The notes: a model not told the origin generated them from the letters alone. Shown: positions 19,133 to 28,491, counted from the first letter of the stretch. The stretch is DNA of 64,000 nt from Ferdinandcohnia sp036962685 (GCF_036962685.1 NZ_JBALOP010000032.1:48816-112815), one strand, 5' to 3'. Translations and numbers: made by a program.

Positions 19133-19154
19133 AATTATTTCTCGAGAAATAATT
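19133..19154. promoter_or_regulatory. Perfect 22-bp palindrome overlapping the VOC gene promoter
   Basis: A perfect dyad centred on CTCGAG (core TATTTCTCGAGAAATA) with AT-rich arms. A TATAAT (-10) for the plus-strand gene lies 7 bases downstream at 19162-19167. The palindrome therefore covers that promoter's -35 and spacer. It also sits upstream of the nrd leader on the other strand. It fits an operator for a dimeric repressor; I do not recognise the regulator. Confidence 0.6.
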
Positions 19155-19248
19155 AGTAGGATATAATATCATTCATGTATGTTTTCTTAAGGAAAAAGAA
19201 ATCATAGAGTAGTGCATTTGGCAATTTTAAAAAAGGAGTGTTTTGTGA

Positions 19249-19659
19249 ATGAAAGGAAATGCAACACCGTATTTAATGTTTAATGGGAATGCAAAGGAAG
19301 CTCTGGAATATTACAAGGAAATCTTTGATGGTGAAATTTTGGATGTACAAACATACGCTAAAGCAGGTTATGAGAATCAGGACTGGGCAAATGACCGACT
19401 CATTCATGGTAAATTCAAAAAAAATGGCTTCTTAATAATGGTATCAGATGACTCTCCCGACCATACGGTTACTTTTGGAAACAATATCTCCCTCGTAATC
19501 GAATTCGAAAACGAAGAAGAGATAACTAAAACATATAATGCTTTAAAGGAAAAAGGAACTGTATTGATGGAGCTACAGGATACCTTTTGGGGTGCTAGAT
19601 ATGCAAAAGTAAAGGATCAATTCGGGATTATTTGGGATTTAAACTTTGAAAAACAGTAA
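19249..19659 (+). CDS. VOC-superfamily (PhnB-like) protein
   Basis: A 136-residue protein of the glyoxalase/bleomycin-resistance fold in its PhnB-like branch. It opens with TPYLMFNGNAKEALEYYKEIF, the usual first beta-alpha unit, and ends with WGARYAKVKDQFGIIWDLNF, typical of the last strands. Members of this branch are mostly of unknown function. ATG at 19249 follows AAAAAGGAGTG. It is monocistronic between a palindromic operator-like site upstream and a GC-rich terminator downstream. Regulation by the palindrome's unknown binder is likely but inferred. Confidence 0.88.
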   Translation: MKGNATPYLMFNGNAKEALEYYKEIFDGEILDVQTYAKAGYENQDWANDRLIHGKFKKNGFLIMVSDDSPDHTVTFGNNISLVIEFENEEEITKTYNALKEKGTVLMELQDTFWGARYAKVKDQFGIIWDLNFEKQ

Positions 19660-19667
19660 AATTTGAA

Positions 19668-19700
19668 AATCCCCCGAATCGTCCGGGGGGATTGTTTTTA
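19668..19700. terminator. Bidirectional terminator between VOC and GNAT genes
   Basis: AATCCCCC pairs with GGGGGATT around a short loop and is followed by TGTTTTTA on the plus strand. It lies between convergent genes and touches the GNAT stop region. Confidence 0.8.
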
Positions 19701-20237
19701 TTTATTCCACTCATGCCTTAGAAGGCCATAAAAGTACATATCAAAACGCTTTCCGTCTCGTTCTAAGAATTCCCTAGAAGTTCCTTCCCTAACAAACCCC
19801 AATTTTTCATATAAACCTATAGCTCTTTCATTATATTGAAAAACGGTTAATTGAATTCTGTGGAGATTTAATTCCTGAAAGGCAAAATCTAACACAAGCT
19901 GCATGGCTTCATACCCAATGCCACGATTTCGGTTACCAGGATCACCGATTGCGATTGCAAGCCATGCATTTCGATGTGGCCAAATAATACTGTCAATGTC
20001 CACAAAGCCAACTAATTTATTAGTCGCTATTTCTTTAATACCAAATACGAATGCCTTCTCATTTTTCTGCTCTACCCAATCCTTGAAGTCAGATGGATGC
20101 TTTGGGAAAGACGGCAAAGTATCTAGATTTCTAAGAAACTCCTGTTCTTCATACCAGGTTACTATTATAGGAACATCCTCATCCTTAATTCTTACTAGTT
20201 CAACCTTTTTTCCTTTTAGAAGATTATACGTAATCAT
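19698..20237 (-). CDS. GNAT acetyltransferase, RimJ/RimL type
   Basis: Acetyl-CoA dependent N-acetyltransferase, 179 residues from the preferred start. The core shows AWLAIAIGDPGNRNRGIGYEA, with the R/Q-x-x-G-x-G/A acetyl-CoA loop as NRNRGIG. The C-terminal FQYNERAIGLYEKLGFVREGTSRE is typical of the RimJ/RimL branch. An in-frame upstream ATG (20279) would add 14 residues but has no ribosome binding site. The ATG at 20237 has AAGGGAG 8 bases upstream and is chosen. The substrate is unknown; relatives modify ribosomal proteins, antibiotics or small amines. Confidence 0.88.
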   Translation of the reverse strand: MITYNLLKGKKVELVRIKDEDVPIIVTWYEEQEFLRNLDTLPSFPKHPSDFKDWVEQKNEKAFVFGIKEIATNKLVGFVDIDSIIWPHRNAWLAIAIGDPGNRNRGIGYEAMQLVLDFAFQELNLHRIQLTVFQYNERAIGLYEKLGFVREGTSREFLERDGKRFDMYFYGLLRHEWNK

Positions 20238-20296
20238 TTGAAAAACTCCCTTATCTTTTCTAAGAAAGTATTTCAACATTTTTTATAAAAATCCCT

Positions 20297-20620
20297 TTAA
20301 TTCTGTTCAATTTCAAAAAATGATGTTTGACTTCCAAGGCTACCGCCTTTTGTTAGATTACGAGGGATTTTATGGGTTTTTTCTAGAATAAGGGCATAGT
20401 TTCGATCTACTGCCTTTTTATACCGAATAAGTACAACCGAAGTTACAATGATTTGGAGGGCATATAAAGGGATATAGAGTAAATCTTGTATAGAGTCTTT
20501 CAGTAGAAAGATTACAAGCAAAATGACAAATTGAAAGAAGAATACTTTTTTGGATTTTAATATAATCCCAAAAGCCAATGTTATAATCCCTATAACACTT
20601 AAAAATAAATACTGTTCCAT
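20297..20620 (-). CDS. Small three-helix membrane protein, unknown function
   Basis: Predicted 107-residue membrane protein with three hydrophobic segments (roughly residues 3-20, 25-40 and 48-63), followed by a basic stretch (IRYKKAVDRNYALILEK) and a polar C-tail. I do not recognise the family. The start at 20620 is chosen because AAAGGAGG lies 9 bases before it; a longer open frame to 20710 lacks a site and would run into the upstream gene's terminator. It sits between the secreted nucleotidase and the GNAT gene, same strand, but separated from the former by a strong terminator. Confidence 0.7.
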   Translation of the reverse strand: MEQYLFLSVIGIITLAFGIILKSKKVFFFQFVILLVIFLLKDSIQDLLYIPLYALQIIVTSVVLIRYKKAVDRNYALILEKTHKIPRNLTKGGSLGSQTSFFEIEQN

Positions 20621-20708
20621 TATTTTCAACCTCCTTTTGTTACTTTCATTATCATATGAAACCGCAGTCGAAACTTTGACGTGAATCAAATTTTGGAAAA
20701 AAGGGTGC

Positions 20709-20753
20709 AAAAAAAGCAGTAAGGGAAAACAATTGCTTTTTCTCTCACTGCTT
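20709..20753 (-). terminator. Terminator of the secreted nuclease/nucleotidase gene
   Basis: A 10-bp stem (AAGCAGTGAG with CTTACTGCTT, one G-T pair) around a 20-base loop, followed on the minus strand by seven T. Confidence 0.8.
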
Positions 20754-20819
20754 ACTTTTTTGAACTTATATTGTTTTTCTCATTCCGTTTCTTACTTTCT
20801 TGGTTCCGACAAATAACCT

Positions 20820-23800
20820 TTAATTGAGCTTACTAAAACCTGTACCTTCAGATTTGATTGTGAAGCCATAAGGATCTGTAGCTCCCTTGCGATTGTCGTT
20901 CTGCACTTTAATTTCAATTTTACCGTCAGGCAGGTTAGCAGCAAGAACTTGAAGTTCGCTAACATTATTAGAGACTACTAATGTTGCATTTGCTTCTTTA
21001 AGCTTTGCAACGGCCTCGGAACTCAAAGATACAAAAATTGTATTTTTCTTTTCAGGAACTTCAACTCTAACCGTAGCTCTATCTTTTAAATCACCTAAAT
21101 CATTTGCAGCTACTCCATATTTATTTCCTTTCTCTTCCTTTGGAGTAACAACAACAGTTTGAGGTTCTTCTGGTTCTTCATCCGGTGTTGTATAAACATC
21201 AACGATTCTGCCTTCAATTTCAGTTGGAATTCCCTCGCTTCCGATGCTAACTAAATGATCACGGAAGTTCTCCCAATCTGAAAGTCCTAAATCAGTTACA
21301 CGACCTTCTTCATAAGCCTTTGCAAATACGTCATAACCGTCTCCGCCTTTTGCTGTGAATGCGTTTGTTGCAACTGTGTAGGTATTATTATCTTGTACCT
21401 CTATATATTTACCTTTTTCATTTAGATACGCTACAGATAAAACACGTTCTCCAGCTGGTTTAGTAGAATCAAATTTAACTTTACCGCCAGCTACATGTAA
21501 GAAGCCGCCATTTTCTGCTGGGTAATTACCTACAGAGATTTCAAATGCTTCTTTAAGCTCAGCACCTGTAACTTCCATCGTAGCTAACGTATTACCAAAT
21601 GGGAGAACTGTAATTACTTCACCAGTTGTGATTGGGCCCTCATTGATAGCAGCGCGGATTCCACCACCGTTTTGTAATGCCATAATTACATCTTTACCTG
21701 TGAATGATTTTGCTTTGGCAAGCATTCCGTCAGTAATTAAGTTACCTAAGATTGTTTCGTTCTTACGTACGCTTGGTTTTGTATTATCACCATTTGTACG
21801 TGGGTTTTCTAGGGCAAAAGGAGTCGATACGCCGATTTCTTCTTGAGCAACTTTGTCAACCTGTGCTTTGAATGGTGCTAATATTTCTACTGCTTCAGCA
21901 TCTGCCACTTGACTGCCGATTGCAATTAAACCACCATCATGAGTCACTACTATACCATTTTCATCAAACTCAACATTTAGAACACCTAGGTTGCTATTCG
22001 CATTACCTGTTTGAACGATTACTGTTGGTGTTGCATCTTTTGCAACAACGACTGGTTCCTTTAATGTCGTATGGCTATGTCCGCCTACAATTACATCAAT
22101 ACCCTCTACTTTTTCAGCAAGTAAAAGGTCGTTATCAACTGCAGCATTATCGTCAAATCCGATGTGAGTTAATGCAATGATTTTATTAACATCTTTTGCT
22201 TCCAAAGCTGTTACAGCTTTTTCTGCTGCTGCAAGATAGTTTTCGAATTCGATAGATCCCGGGCTCGAAATATCTTTAGTTTCTTCTGTTGTTAAACCGA
22301 AGATACCCACTTTTTCACCGTTTACTTCTTTGATGATTCCATTATAAATTTGACCATTTTTATAGTCTGATGCGACGGAATCATTAAAAATTCCATTAAA
22401 TTTAGCATCTTTCGAGAAATCAGCATTGGCACTAACGAATGGGAATTGTGCACCTTCTATAAAATCAACTAATTTTTGATGCCCTTCAGTTGAAGAACCT
22501 AAATCAAATTCATGGTTACCAAAGGTCATTGCATCAAAGCCCATCAAGTTCATCATGGCCAAGTCTGCTTCTCCTTGGAACTCATTGAAATACAATGTTC
22601 CTGTAAATGCATCCCCTGCATGTAAAAGAAGTGCATTTGGATCTTTTGCTCTTTCTTCTTTTACTGCTGTTACCGTTTTAGGCATATTGTCTAAAGCAGC
22701 ATGTGTATCGTTTGTATGCAAAACAGTTAAATCAAAATTTTCTTTTAAATCCACTTGAACCATTACCGGATCATGGTCACTTGCACGACCAGCCATATCT
22801 GTAAAATCTGCATTGATGTGAAGAATATCAATTTTAGTTTTCTCTACTAAATTATTTGAAACTAAAATATGGTCTAAAACTTGAGAGTTTCCTTGGAACA
22901 AATAGGTATAGCGGTCATCTTTATCCACTTTGTTAATCATATTTGTCATTAAATCGCCTTCATGGATTTTAAGAGACTGCGTGAATTGGAAATCGTTAAA
23001 ATCACCAACAGATACAATGTTTGCATTTGGATTTTTGGCTTTTATTTCCTCTACAAAGTCATAAACAACATTCGCAATTTGTATACGTTGTTCCTCACTA
23101 CCATAAAATGGCGGTTGTGTTGAACCGAATAATGGGGTGTCACCCGATTTTGAGTTCCAATGATTTACAATAACAACAACATCTTCACCTTGGAAGCTAA
23201 ATTGTGCTGCCAATGGTTTACGACTATTATTAAATGCAGCGTTTGTTGGGTCAATACGACCTGGGTTATGAGTTAATTTACCATTTTCATAACCAACTGC
23301 TGTTGTAGCATCACCAGCTTGAATCCCTTCTGGTAAGGATACACGCTCTGGATTGTATAAGAATCCAACACGGATATTTGCATTTGGCGCCCCACCATCT
23401 GCATTGTTAATAGGGTCAATGTTTAAATATTCATATTTAGGGCCACCAGCGGTAACAATCGCTTGAATCAAACGTTCATAGCTTTCATTTGCAGCTGAAT
23501 CTCCTGCACCTTGCCCATTGTTATCTTGAACTTCAGTTACGCCGATAATGTCAGGGCTTTCCATATCTTGAACAAATGCTCTTGCTAGTTTTCGAGCTTT
23601 ATCATCAGATGTTTCTTTTGTATTATTTGAGAAGTTTTCTAGATTATAAGACGCAATCGTTAGCTTATCTTCCTCTTTAACAATTGTTGTAGTCTCAGGT
23701 TTAGCATTACCTTTTACGTATTTTTCTTGCATTACTTCTAAGTCAACATAAATCTTATAGTTTTGGAAACCATAGTTTACCACACCTGTGATTGGTCCAG

Positions 23801-25907
23801 TAAATTTGTCCCCAGTTGCTACTTCGAAATTTCTAGCAGCATTATTATCGTACATTTTGAATTGGATACGATCCGGATTAGCGTTATCTTCGGTTAATAA
23901 AACACCACCATGGATTGTATCAGTTTGTCTGTCTTCTAGAACAGTAATTAAATCCCCATGCTCTTGAGGTGCTACAGCTTTAACTGTTCCTACTTCAACA
24001 AGCATACCTTCTACGCTTTCCCAGAAATCAATCGCATCTTCTTCTGGATCAAACTTTCCAAAGCTATCATTATCAATTACTAGGTTTGGAAGTTTGTCGC
24101 TAGTAATTTTTATAGGTGCAGGTAATGTAACATTTTGTTCCATTACTGATACCTTACCCCCGCGGTCTTCTCTTGCAGCGATTTGTGTAACAGAAAGGTC
24201 TGTGTCACGTTTTGAATCATTATAGCCATCGATTTGAAATTCATCGACTGTACCTGTTACGCTAACTAAATTACCTACTTTCACATTTGCTGCTTTGTTC
24301 CCTGTAAAAACGACGATACCTTCAGATGTCTTTGGATTGTTATCCTTTTGATCATCTGGAGTTTGCATATGAAAGTAGTTATTGCTACCAATTTTGTAAA
24401 TATAGGTTACGACACCTTCAATATTTTCTACACTCATTCCTTTTAGAGGAGATTCATGGGATTCTCCTTGGATGTCATGGATGTTGATGTTTTCAACATC
24501 GAATACTTGATAAGAAAATTCCTTTACTTCACTAGTCGTTAATCCTTCTTTTACAGCAATCGCTTTGATTACTAAGTCTGTGTCAACTGTTATCGGTGTG
24601 CTATATTTTTTACCATTGTCAACTGTGGGTTCAGTACCGTCAGTGGTATAGTAGATTTCTGCACCCTCAGTTGTAGTCGATAATGATACTTGAGTTCCCA
24701 CTGGAATTGTTCCAGATGGATGAGATGCACTTACCGGTTGAACTTTTGTTGCATCTACTACAACATCCGCTTGTCCACGAGGAATGATTTGATAATCCGT
24801 ATCGAACTGTTGGACAATACCTGTTATCGAATCATATGTAGCTCCAACAGTTAATCCTAATGTATCGTTTTCATCTCGAACTAAAAATTCAGTACCATCT
24901 TCTGCTTTAGCAGTGTAATTTGCCCAGCCACTTCCTTTTGATACAGAGGTAAGTTCGACCTTTCTAATAACAGCTAGTTTAGATTCATTTTCTTCATTAA
25001 CTTCAGATCCTGCTAATTCAATTGGAGCTGGAATGCCTTTAGCCTCCGTTTTTTCAATCAATGTTGCAGTATCTAATTGTAATAATCCTCTAAATTCTTG
25101 TAAGGAACCACTTACAGTGATTTCATCGCCGAGTTGAACATTTAAAGAGGTTGGACGAACAGCAATTGCAGCCGTCTCATCTTGGATGTGAAGCGTGTTC
25201 TTTAATTTTGCAGTTACAATACCTTTAACTGTTGCATTACCAGAACCTTGAGTTCGTGCTTCAGCAATGCTGATTACAGTTGGTTGTTCTGGATCTGGTT
25301 CACCTGGATTTGAATCTCCGAAGGTATGTTTTCCAAGATCAGAAAATACATCTTTCCCTAAATTGGTCCATTCTACATTTGGATTAAAAGCATCAGTTGG
25401 ATTGGTATCTCCAGTTGTAATATCACTGTTTCTTACTAAAGTAACATCAGCTAAATTATTAATACGTGTGCCAACTTGTCCTAAGGAGTCAATTACTTGA
25501 TCTTGGTGTTTAAGAACAAGCGCGTCATCGCCATTAAAATTTATTACAGATAAATTTTCTAAATCCCCAACGTTTTTAATCGCTTCAGCTGCATCTCTAT
25601 GGTAGATAACATAGGTGTCACCATTCTCCAAAGTTCCAGATAAATTTAATCGATTAGTTGGTGAATTGCTACCGTTTGAATATAATTCAAGTGAATATTG
25701 ACTTAAATCAGTACTAATACCTGTCCCATTATAAATTTCAATTGCTTTGTTTAAACTGCTACCTTCAACATATTCCGAGATGAATAAATCTTCGGCAGCT
25801 GCCTCTGCAGCACTTGCAGCAGGTGCAAAGTTTAATAGAGTAGTAGGCACTATTAAACTAAAAACAAATAAAATCGATAGTAATTTCCTTACTATGACTT
25901 TTTTCAC
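20820..25907 (-). CDS. Secreted multidomain nuclease / 5'-nucleotidase, 1695 residues
   Basis: Extracellular enzyme predicted to degrade nucleic acid and strip phosphate from nucleotides. Order: Sec signal peptide (1-34, cut near ASA-AEA); lamin-tail domain (39-200); OB-fold domain as in YhcR (205-385); chitobiase-type domain with YYTTDGTEPT (390-465); second OB-like domain (470-600); endo/exonuclease-phosphatase domain (about 745-1060) with SYNLENF, GDFNDF and SDHDP; metallophosphatase (from about 1070) with LHTNDTHA, HAGDAF, GNHEFD, GGHSHT; 5'-nucleotidase C domain with NGGGIRA; and a C-terminal tail. B. subtilis YhcR is shorter (about 1217). No LPXTG anchor or SLH repeats, so retention is unclear. 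GTG start with AAAGGGGAG upstream. Single gene with its own promoter and terminator. Confidence 0.92.
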   Translation of the reverse strand: MKKVIVRKLLSILFVFSLIVPTTLLNFAPAASAAEAAAEDLFISEYVEGSSLNKAIEIYNGTGISTDLSQYSLELYSNGSNSPTNRLNLSGTLENGDTYVIYHRDAAEAIKNVGDLENLSVINFNGDDALVLKHQDQVIDSLGQVGTRINNLADVTLVRNSDITTGDTNPTDAFNPNVEWTNLGKDVFSDLGKHTFGDSNPGEPDPEQPTVISIAEARTQGSGNATVKGIVTAKLKNTLHIQDETAAIAVRPTSLNVQLGDEITVSGSLQEFRGLLQLDTATLIEKTEAKGIPAPIELAGSEVNEENESKLAVIRKVELTSVSKGSGWANYTAKAEDGTEFLVRDENDTLGLTVGATYDSITGIVQQFDTDYQIIPRGQADVVVDATKVQPVSASHPSGTIPVGTQVSLSTTTEGAEIYYTTDGTEPTVDNGKKYSTPITVDTDLVIKAIAVKEGLTTSEVKEFSYQVFDVENINIHDIQGESHESPLKGMSVENIEGVVTYIYKIGSNNYFHMQTPDDQKDNNPKTSEGIVVFTGNKAANVKVGNLVSVTGTVDEFQIDGYNDSKRDTDLSVTQIAAREDRGGKVSVMEQNVTLPAPIKITSDKLPNLVIDNDSFGKFDPEEDAIDFWESVEGMLVEVGTVKAVAPQEHGDLITVLEDRQTDTIHGGVLLTEDNANPDRIQFKMYDNNAARNFEVATGDKFTGPITGVVNYGFQNYKIYVDLEVMQEKYVKGNAKPETTTIVKEEDKLTIASYNLENFSNNTKETSDDKARKLARAFVQDMESPDIIGVTEVQDNNGQGAGDSAANESYERLIQAIVTAGGPKYEYLNIDPINNADGGAPNANIRVGFLYNPERVSLPEGIQAGDATTAVGYENGKLTHNPGRIDPTNAAFNNSRKPLAAQFSFQGEDVVVIVNHWNSKSGDTPLFGSTQPPFYGSEEQRIQIANVVYDFVEEIKAKNPNANIVSVGDFNDFQFTQSLKIHEGDLMTNMINKVDKDDRYTYLFQGNSQVLDHILVSNNLVEKTKIDILHINADFTDMAGRASDHDPVMVQVDLKENFDLTVLHTNDTHAALDNMPKTVTAVKEERAKDPNALLLHAGDAFTGTLYFNEFQGEADLAMMNLMGFDAMTFGNHEFDLGSSTEGHQKLVDFIEGAQFPFVSANADFSKDAKFNGIFNDSVASDYKNGQIYNGIIKEVNGEKVGIFGLTTEETKDISSPGSIEFENYLAAAEKAVTALEAKDVNKIIALTHIGFDDNAAVDNDLLLAEKVEGIDVIVGGHSHTTLKEPVVVAKDATPTVIVQTGNANSNLGVLNVEFDENGIVVTHDGGLIAIGSQVADAEAVEILAPFKAQVDKVAQEEIGVSTPFALENPRTNGDNTKPSVRKNETILGNLITDGMLAKAKSFTGKDVIMALQNGGGIRAAINEGPITTGEVITVLPFGNTLATMEVTGAELKEAFEISVGNYPAENGGFLHVAGGKVKFDSTKPAGERVLSVAYLNEKGKYIEVQDNNTYTVATNAFTAKGGDGYDVFAKAYEEGRVTDLGLSDWENFRDHLVSIGSEGIPTEIEGRIVDVYTTPDEEPEEPQTVVVTPKEEKGNKYGVAANDLGDLKDRATVRVEVPEKKNTIFVSLSSEAVAKLKEANATLVVSNNVSELQVLAANLPDGKIEIKVQNDNRKGATDPYGFTIKSEGTGFSKLN

Positions 25908-25951
25908 AGCGTTCTCCCCTTTATTGAAATGATATAATTTGGTACGTTTAC

Positions 25952-25980
25952 AGAATACTGGTAAATATATTTCAGGTCAA
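25952..25980 (-). promoter_or_regulatory. Sigma-A promoter of the nuclease/nucleotidase gene
   Basis: TTGACC, 17-base spacer, TATTCT on the minus strand, 45 bases upstream of the GTG. I see no further signal in the AT-rich stretch 25981-26179. Confidence 0.65.
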
Positions 25981-26179
25981 TATAATTTACGAAAATTAAA
26001 CATTGATTTTACAAACTTTAAGCATAAAACACGAACGATAGGTATAAAGTATTAGTTAATTATTCATGTTTTTCATCTCCCTACTAAAATATATAGTAAT
26101 AAAATACCATTATGGTTATAATATAAATTTATTTATAAAATGAAAGATTATACATCTTTCTTTGTTAAAAAATGCAACA

Positions 26180-26216
26180 AAAAACGACTACAAATATAGT
26201 CGTCGTAGTCGTTTTT
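26180..26216. terminator. Terminator after acyl-CoA ligase 1
   Basis: A 12-bp perfect stem (AAAAACGACTAC with its complement) with A/T flanks, 39 bases past the ligase stop. Symmetric, so it could work in both directions. Confidence 0.85.
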
Positions 26217-26254
26217 AACCGTATTTAATTATTTTATGACCGGACACAATTCTA

Positions 26255-27757
26255 TTAACCAACTAAATTTTCATATGTTTTCTGCAAATGGTTTTTATCA
26301 ATCTTTCCAACATGAGTTTTTGGTATATCTTCTACAAAGATAAACTCTTTCGGAACTTTGTATTTACCAATCCTTGCTTGGCAGTACTCTTTTAATTCCA
26401 CCTTCGAAACTTGATGGCCCGGTATTAATGAGACGACAGCAATGACCATTTCTCCCCATTTTTGATGTGGCACACCAATAACAGCAACTTCATTAATCGC
26501 TTGATGCTTGCTAATGCATTGTTCTACCTCTAATGGATAAACATTTTCCCCACCAGTAATGATCATTTCTTTCTTGCGACCAACAATATAGTGGTAGCCT
26601 TCCTCATCACATCTTGCTAAATCGCCGGTATGAAGCCAGCCATCATGGTACGCTTCCTTGGTCGCATCTGGATTATTCCAGTAATGGTGAAATACATGCT
26701 TCCCACGAATTAATAGCTCTCCTACTTCTCCAGCCTTTGCTTTTCTTCCTTCAGAAGTAATAATTTTCACATCATTATAAAACATCGCCTTTCCCACAGA
26801 TCCTCTTCGAAATCTTGAAATTTTGGGATCGATAAAGAAATTGTTTGGGCCAGCCTCTGTTAGACCATATCCTTCTTTAAAAGATAATCCCTTTTCTTCA
26901 AATGCCTGATAAATTTCGAGCGGACATGGTGCTCCACCCGATAAAAATGTATGCATTGTTGGAAAATTTACATCTTTGAAGGATGGGGTGTTAACCATCA
27001 TGTGATACATCGTCGGAACAAGTAATACGACTGTACACCCCTCTTGATTGATAATCTGGATCGCTTGATTGGGCTCAAAGTTTTTAGCTATGACAACTTT
27101 TCCACCCATCATTAAAATCGGAATTGATAAGGCATTGAGCCCACCTGTGTGAAACATCGGCATATACGTCAATGTCACATCTTCCGCACATAAATTCCAG
27201 CTCACGATTGTATTTAACCCATTCCACATAATGGATTGATGGGAAAGGACCACTCCCTTTGGTTTACCTGTTGTTCCGCCTGTATAAATGATTGCTAATG
27301 GGTCCTCTTCTTGGATGAGTTCCTCTTGTTCATATGTGTTACTTGAATCATTTGCAACCCGATGATACTCTTCCGAATCAATTTTTACGATTTTCCTAGA
27401 TGTAGTATTTTGCAGTAAACCCTCCAAGTTACTTGATAATGCTATTAGCCTTGGTGATGAATTTGATAGTATATAATCTATTTCTTCACTTGATAAACGC
27501 CAGTTTAAGGGCACAAAGATTGCCCCAATTTTCCCACAAGCAAAAAGCAAATCGAAATAACTTATATCATTTGGAGATAGCAGAGCAATCCGATCTCCCT
27601 TTTTGATTCCGATTGTTTTGAAATAGCAGGCAATATTTTCCGCTCGGTCATTTAATTCTTGAAAGGTAAAGCGGTTGCCCGTTTCCCCGTCTACAACAGC
27701 AATCGAATCAGGTGATAGTCGAGCCCGATTTGCGATCCAATCCAGTTCCCACCTCAC
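26255..27757 (-). CDS. AMP-forming acyl-CoA ligase 1 of the acyl cluster
   Basis: Adenylate-forming enzyme that activates a carboxylic acid with ATP and CoA, 500 residues. The P-loop is YTGGTTGKPKG near 160-170. GYGLTEAGP, HTGDLARCDEEGY, GRKKEMIITGGENVYPLEVE and the C-terminal catalytic Lys region GKIDKNHL are all present. Substrate cannot be read from sequence; it resembles medium/long-chain and aryl acid ligases. GTG start with AAGGAG 9 bases upstream. It has a separate promoter with the same direct-repeat architecture as the importer operon, so it should be co-regulated with the rest of the cluster although separated from it by a repeat array. Confidence 0.93.
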   Translation of the reverse strand: MRWELDWIANRARLSPDSIAVVDGETGNRFTFQELNDRAENIACYFKTIGIKKGDRIALLSPNDISYFDLLFACGKIGAIFVPLNWRLSSEEIDYILSNSSPRLIALSSNLEGLLQNTTSRKIVKIDSEEYHRVANDSSNTYEQEELIQEEDPLAIIYTGGTTGKPKGVVLSHQSIMWNGLNTIVSWNLCAEDVTLTYMPMFHTGGLNALSIPILMMGGKVVIAKNFEPNQAIQIINQEGCTVVLLVPTMYHMMVNTPSFKDVNFPTMHTFLSGGAPCPLEIYQAFEEKGLSFKEGYGLTEAGPNNFFIDPKISRFRRGSVGKAMFYNDVKIITSEGRKAKAGEVGELLIRGKHVFHHYWNNPDATKEAYHDGWLHTGDLARCDEEGYHYIVGRKKEMIITGGENVYPLEVEQCISKHQAINEVAVIGVPHQKWGEMVIAVVSLIPGHQVSKVELKEYCQARIGKYKVPKEFIFVEDIPKTHVGKIDKNHLQKTYENLVG

Positions 27758-27793
27758 AACTATCTCTCCTTACGTCATCTTAATTCTATTCTT

Positions 27794-27827
27794 ACTATAG
27801 AAGAGAGGAGTTACATGGAAGTTACAT
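27794..27827 (-). promoter_or_regulatory. SARP-type promoter of acyl-CoA ligase 1
   Basis: On the minus strand two ATGTAAC repeats begin 11 bases apart (plus-strand GTTACAT at 27810-27816 and 27821-27827). Ten bases later comes TATAGT (-10, 27794-27799). There is no usable -35, as expected for an activator-dependent promoter. The same geometry occurs at 36212-36245. Confidence 0.7.
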
Positions 27828-27872
27828 AAGTGCAAAACTGGGATGGGAATTTTATATGTGTGATATCAAAGA

Positions 27873-28344
27873 CAATTCATTGAAAATTTTACTTCGGTTT
27901 GTCCCTGAGACATGCTATCAGAAACATTTCATTCAATATTTTATTACGTTTTGTCTTTGAGACAGGCTATCAGAGACAGTTCACCTAATATTTTATTACG
28001 TTTTGTCTTAGAGATAGGCTATCAGAGACNNNNNNNNNNNNNNNNNNNNNNNNNNNNNNNNNNNNNNNNNNNNNNNNNNNNNNNNNNNNNNNNNNNNNNN
28101 NNNNNNNNNNNNNNNNNNNNNNNNNNNNNNNNNNNNNNTTCATTCAATATTTTATTACGTTTTGTCTTTGAGACAGGCTATCTGAGACAGTTCATTCAAT
28201 ATTTTATTACGTTTTGTCTCTGAGACAGGCTATCAGAGACAGTTCATTCAATATTTTAATACGTTTTGTCTTTGAGACAGGCTATCAGAGACAGTTCATT
28301 CAATATTTTATTACGTTTTGTCTTTGAGATAGGCTATCAGAGAC
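27873..28344. repeat. 52-bp tandem repeat array interrupted by an assembly gap
   Basis: Seven full or near-full units are readable, three left of the gap (from 27873, 27926 and 27978) and four right of it (ending 28188, 28240, 28292 and 28344). The outermost left unit is degenerate. Each unit holds an AT-rich half (TTCATTCAATATTTTATTAC) and a dyad, GTCTTTGA and TCAGAGAC around GACAGGCTA. It lies between the fabG-like operon end and the ligase 1 promoter. No unique spacers, so not CRISPR. No gene is evident in 27828-28453. Confidence 0.9.
28030..28138. other. Assembly gap (109 N) inside the tandem repeat
   Basis: The N run sits exactly in the 52-bp repeat, so it marks collapsed repeats. The flanking unit phase is off by about three bases from a whole number of units, so the gap length is only an estimate. 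Confidence 0.97.
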
Positions 28345-28453
28345 ATTATTACATCAACATCACAGCTTGGTTTTGTCTTTCATCCAAGCCCTCAAAGACA
28401 TATCCTCTACACCACTCCCGATTATGTCCTTGAACCAAATATCTTCTTTAACC

Positions 28454-28485
28454 AAAAAAATTAGGAGCCATAAAATCAGCTCCTA
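28454..28485 (-). terminator. Terminator at the end of the importer/KAS III operon
   Basis: TAGGAGC and GCTCCTA form a 7-bp stem followed by a T7 run on the minus strand, 7 bases past the reductase stop. This closes the long operon that starts at the substrate-binding protein gene. Confidence 0.88.
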
Positions 28486-28491
28486 GTTGAA

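Noticed and set aside
27912..28223. Open frame of about 103 codons reading through the tandem repeat and the N gap
   Set aside because: It is composed of the 52-bp repeat and gap filler, has no ribosome binding site, and the repeated peptide has no coding character.
27873..28344. CRISPR array
   Set aside because: Units are directly adjacent and identical over all 52 bp; there are no unique spacers and no cas genes.
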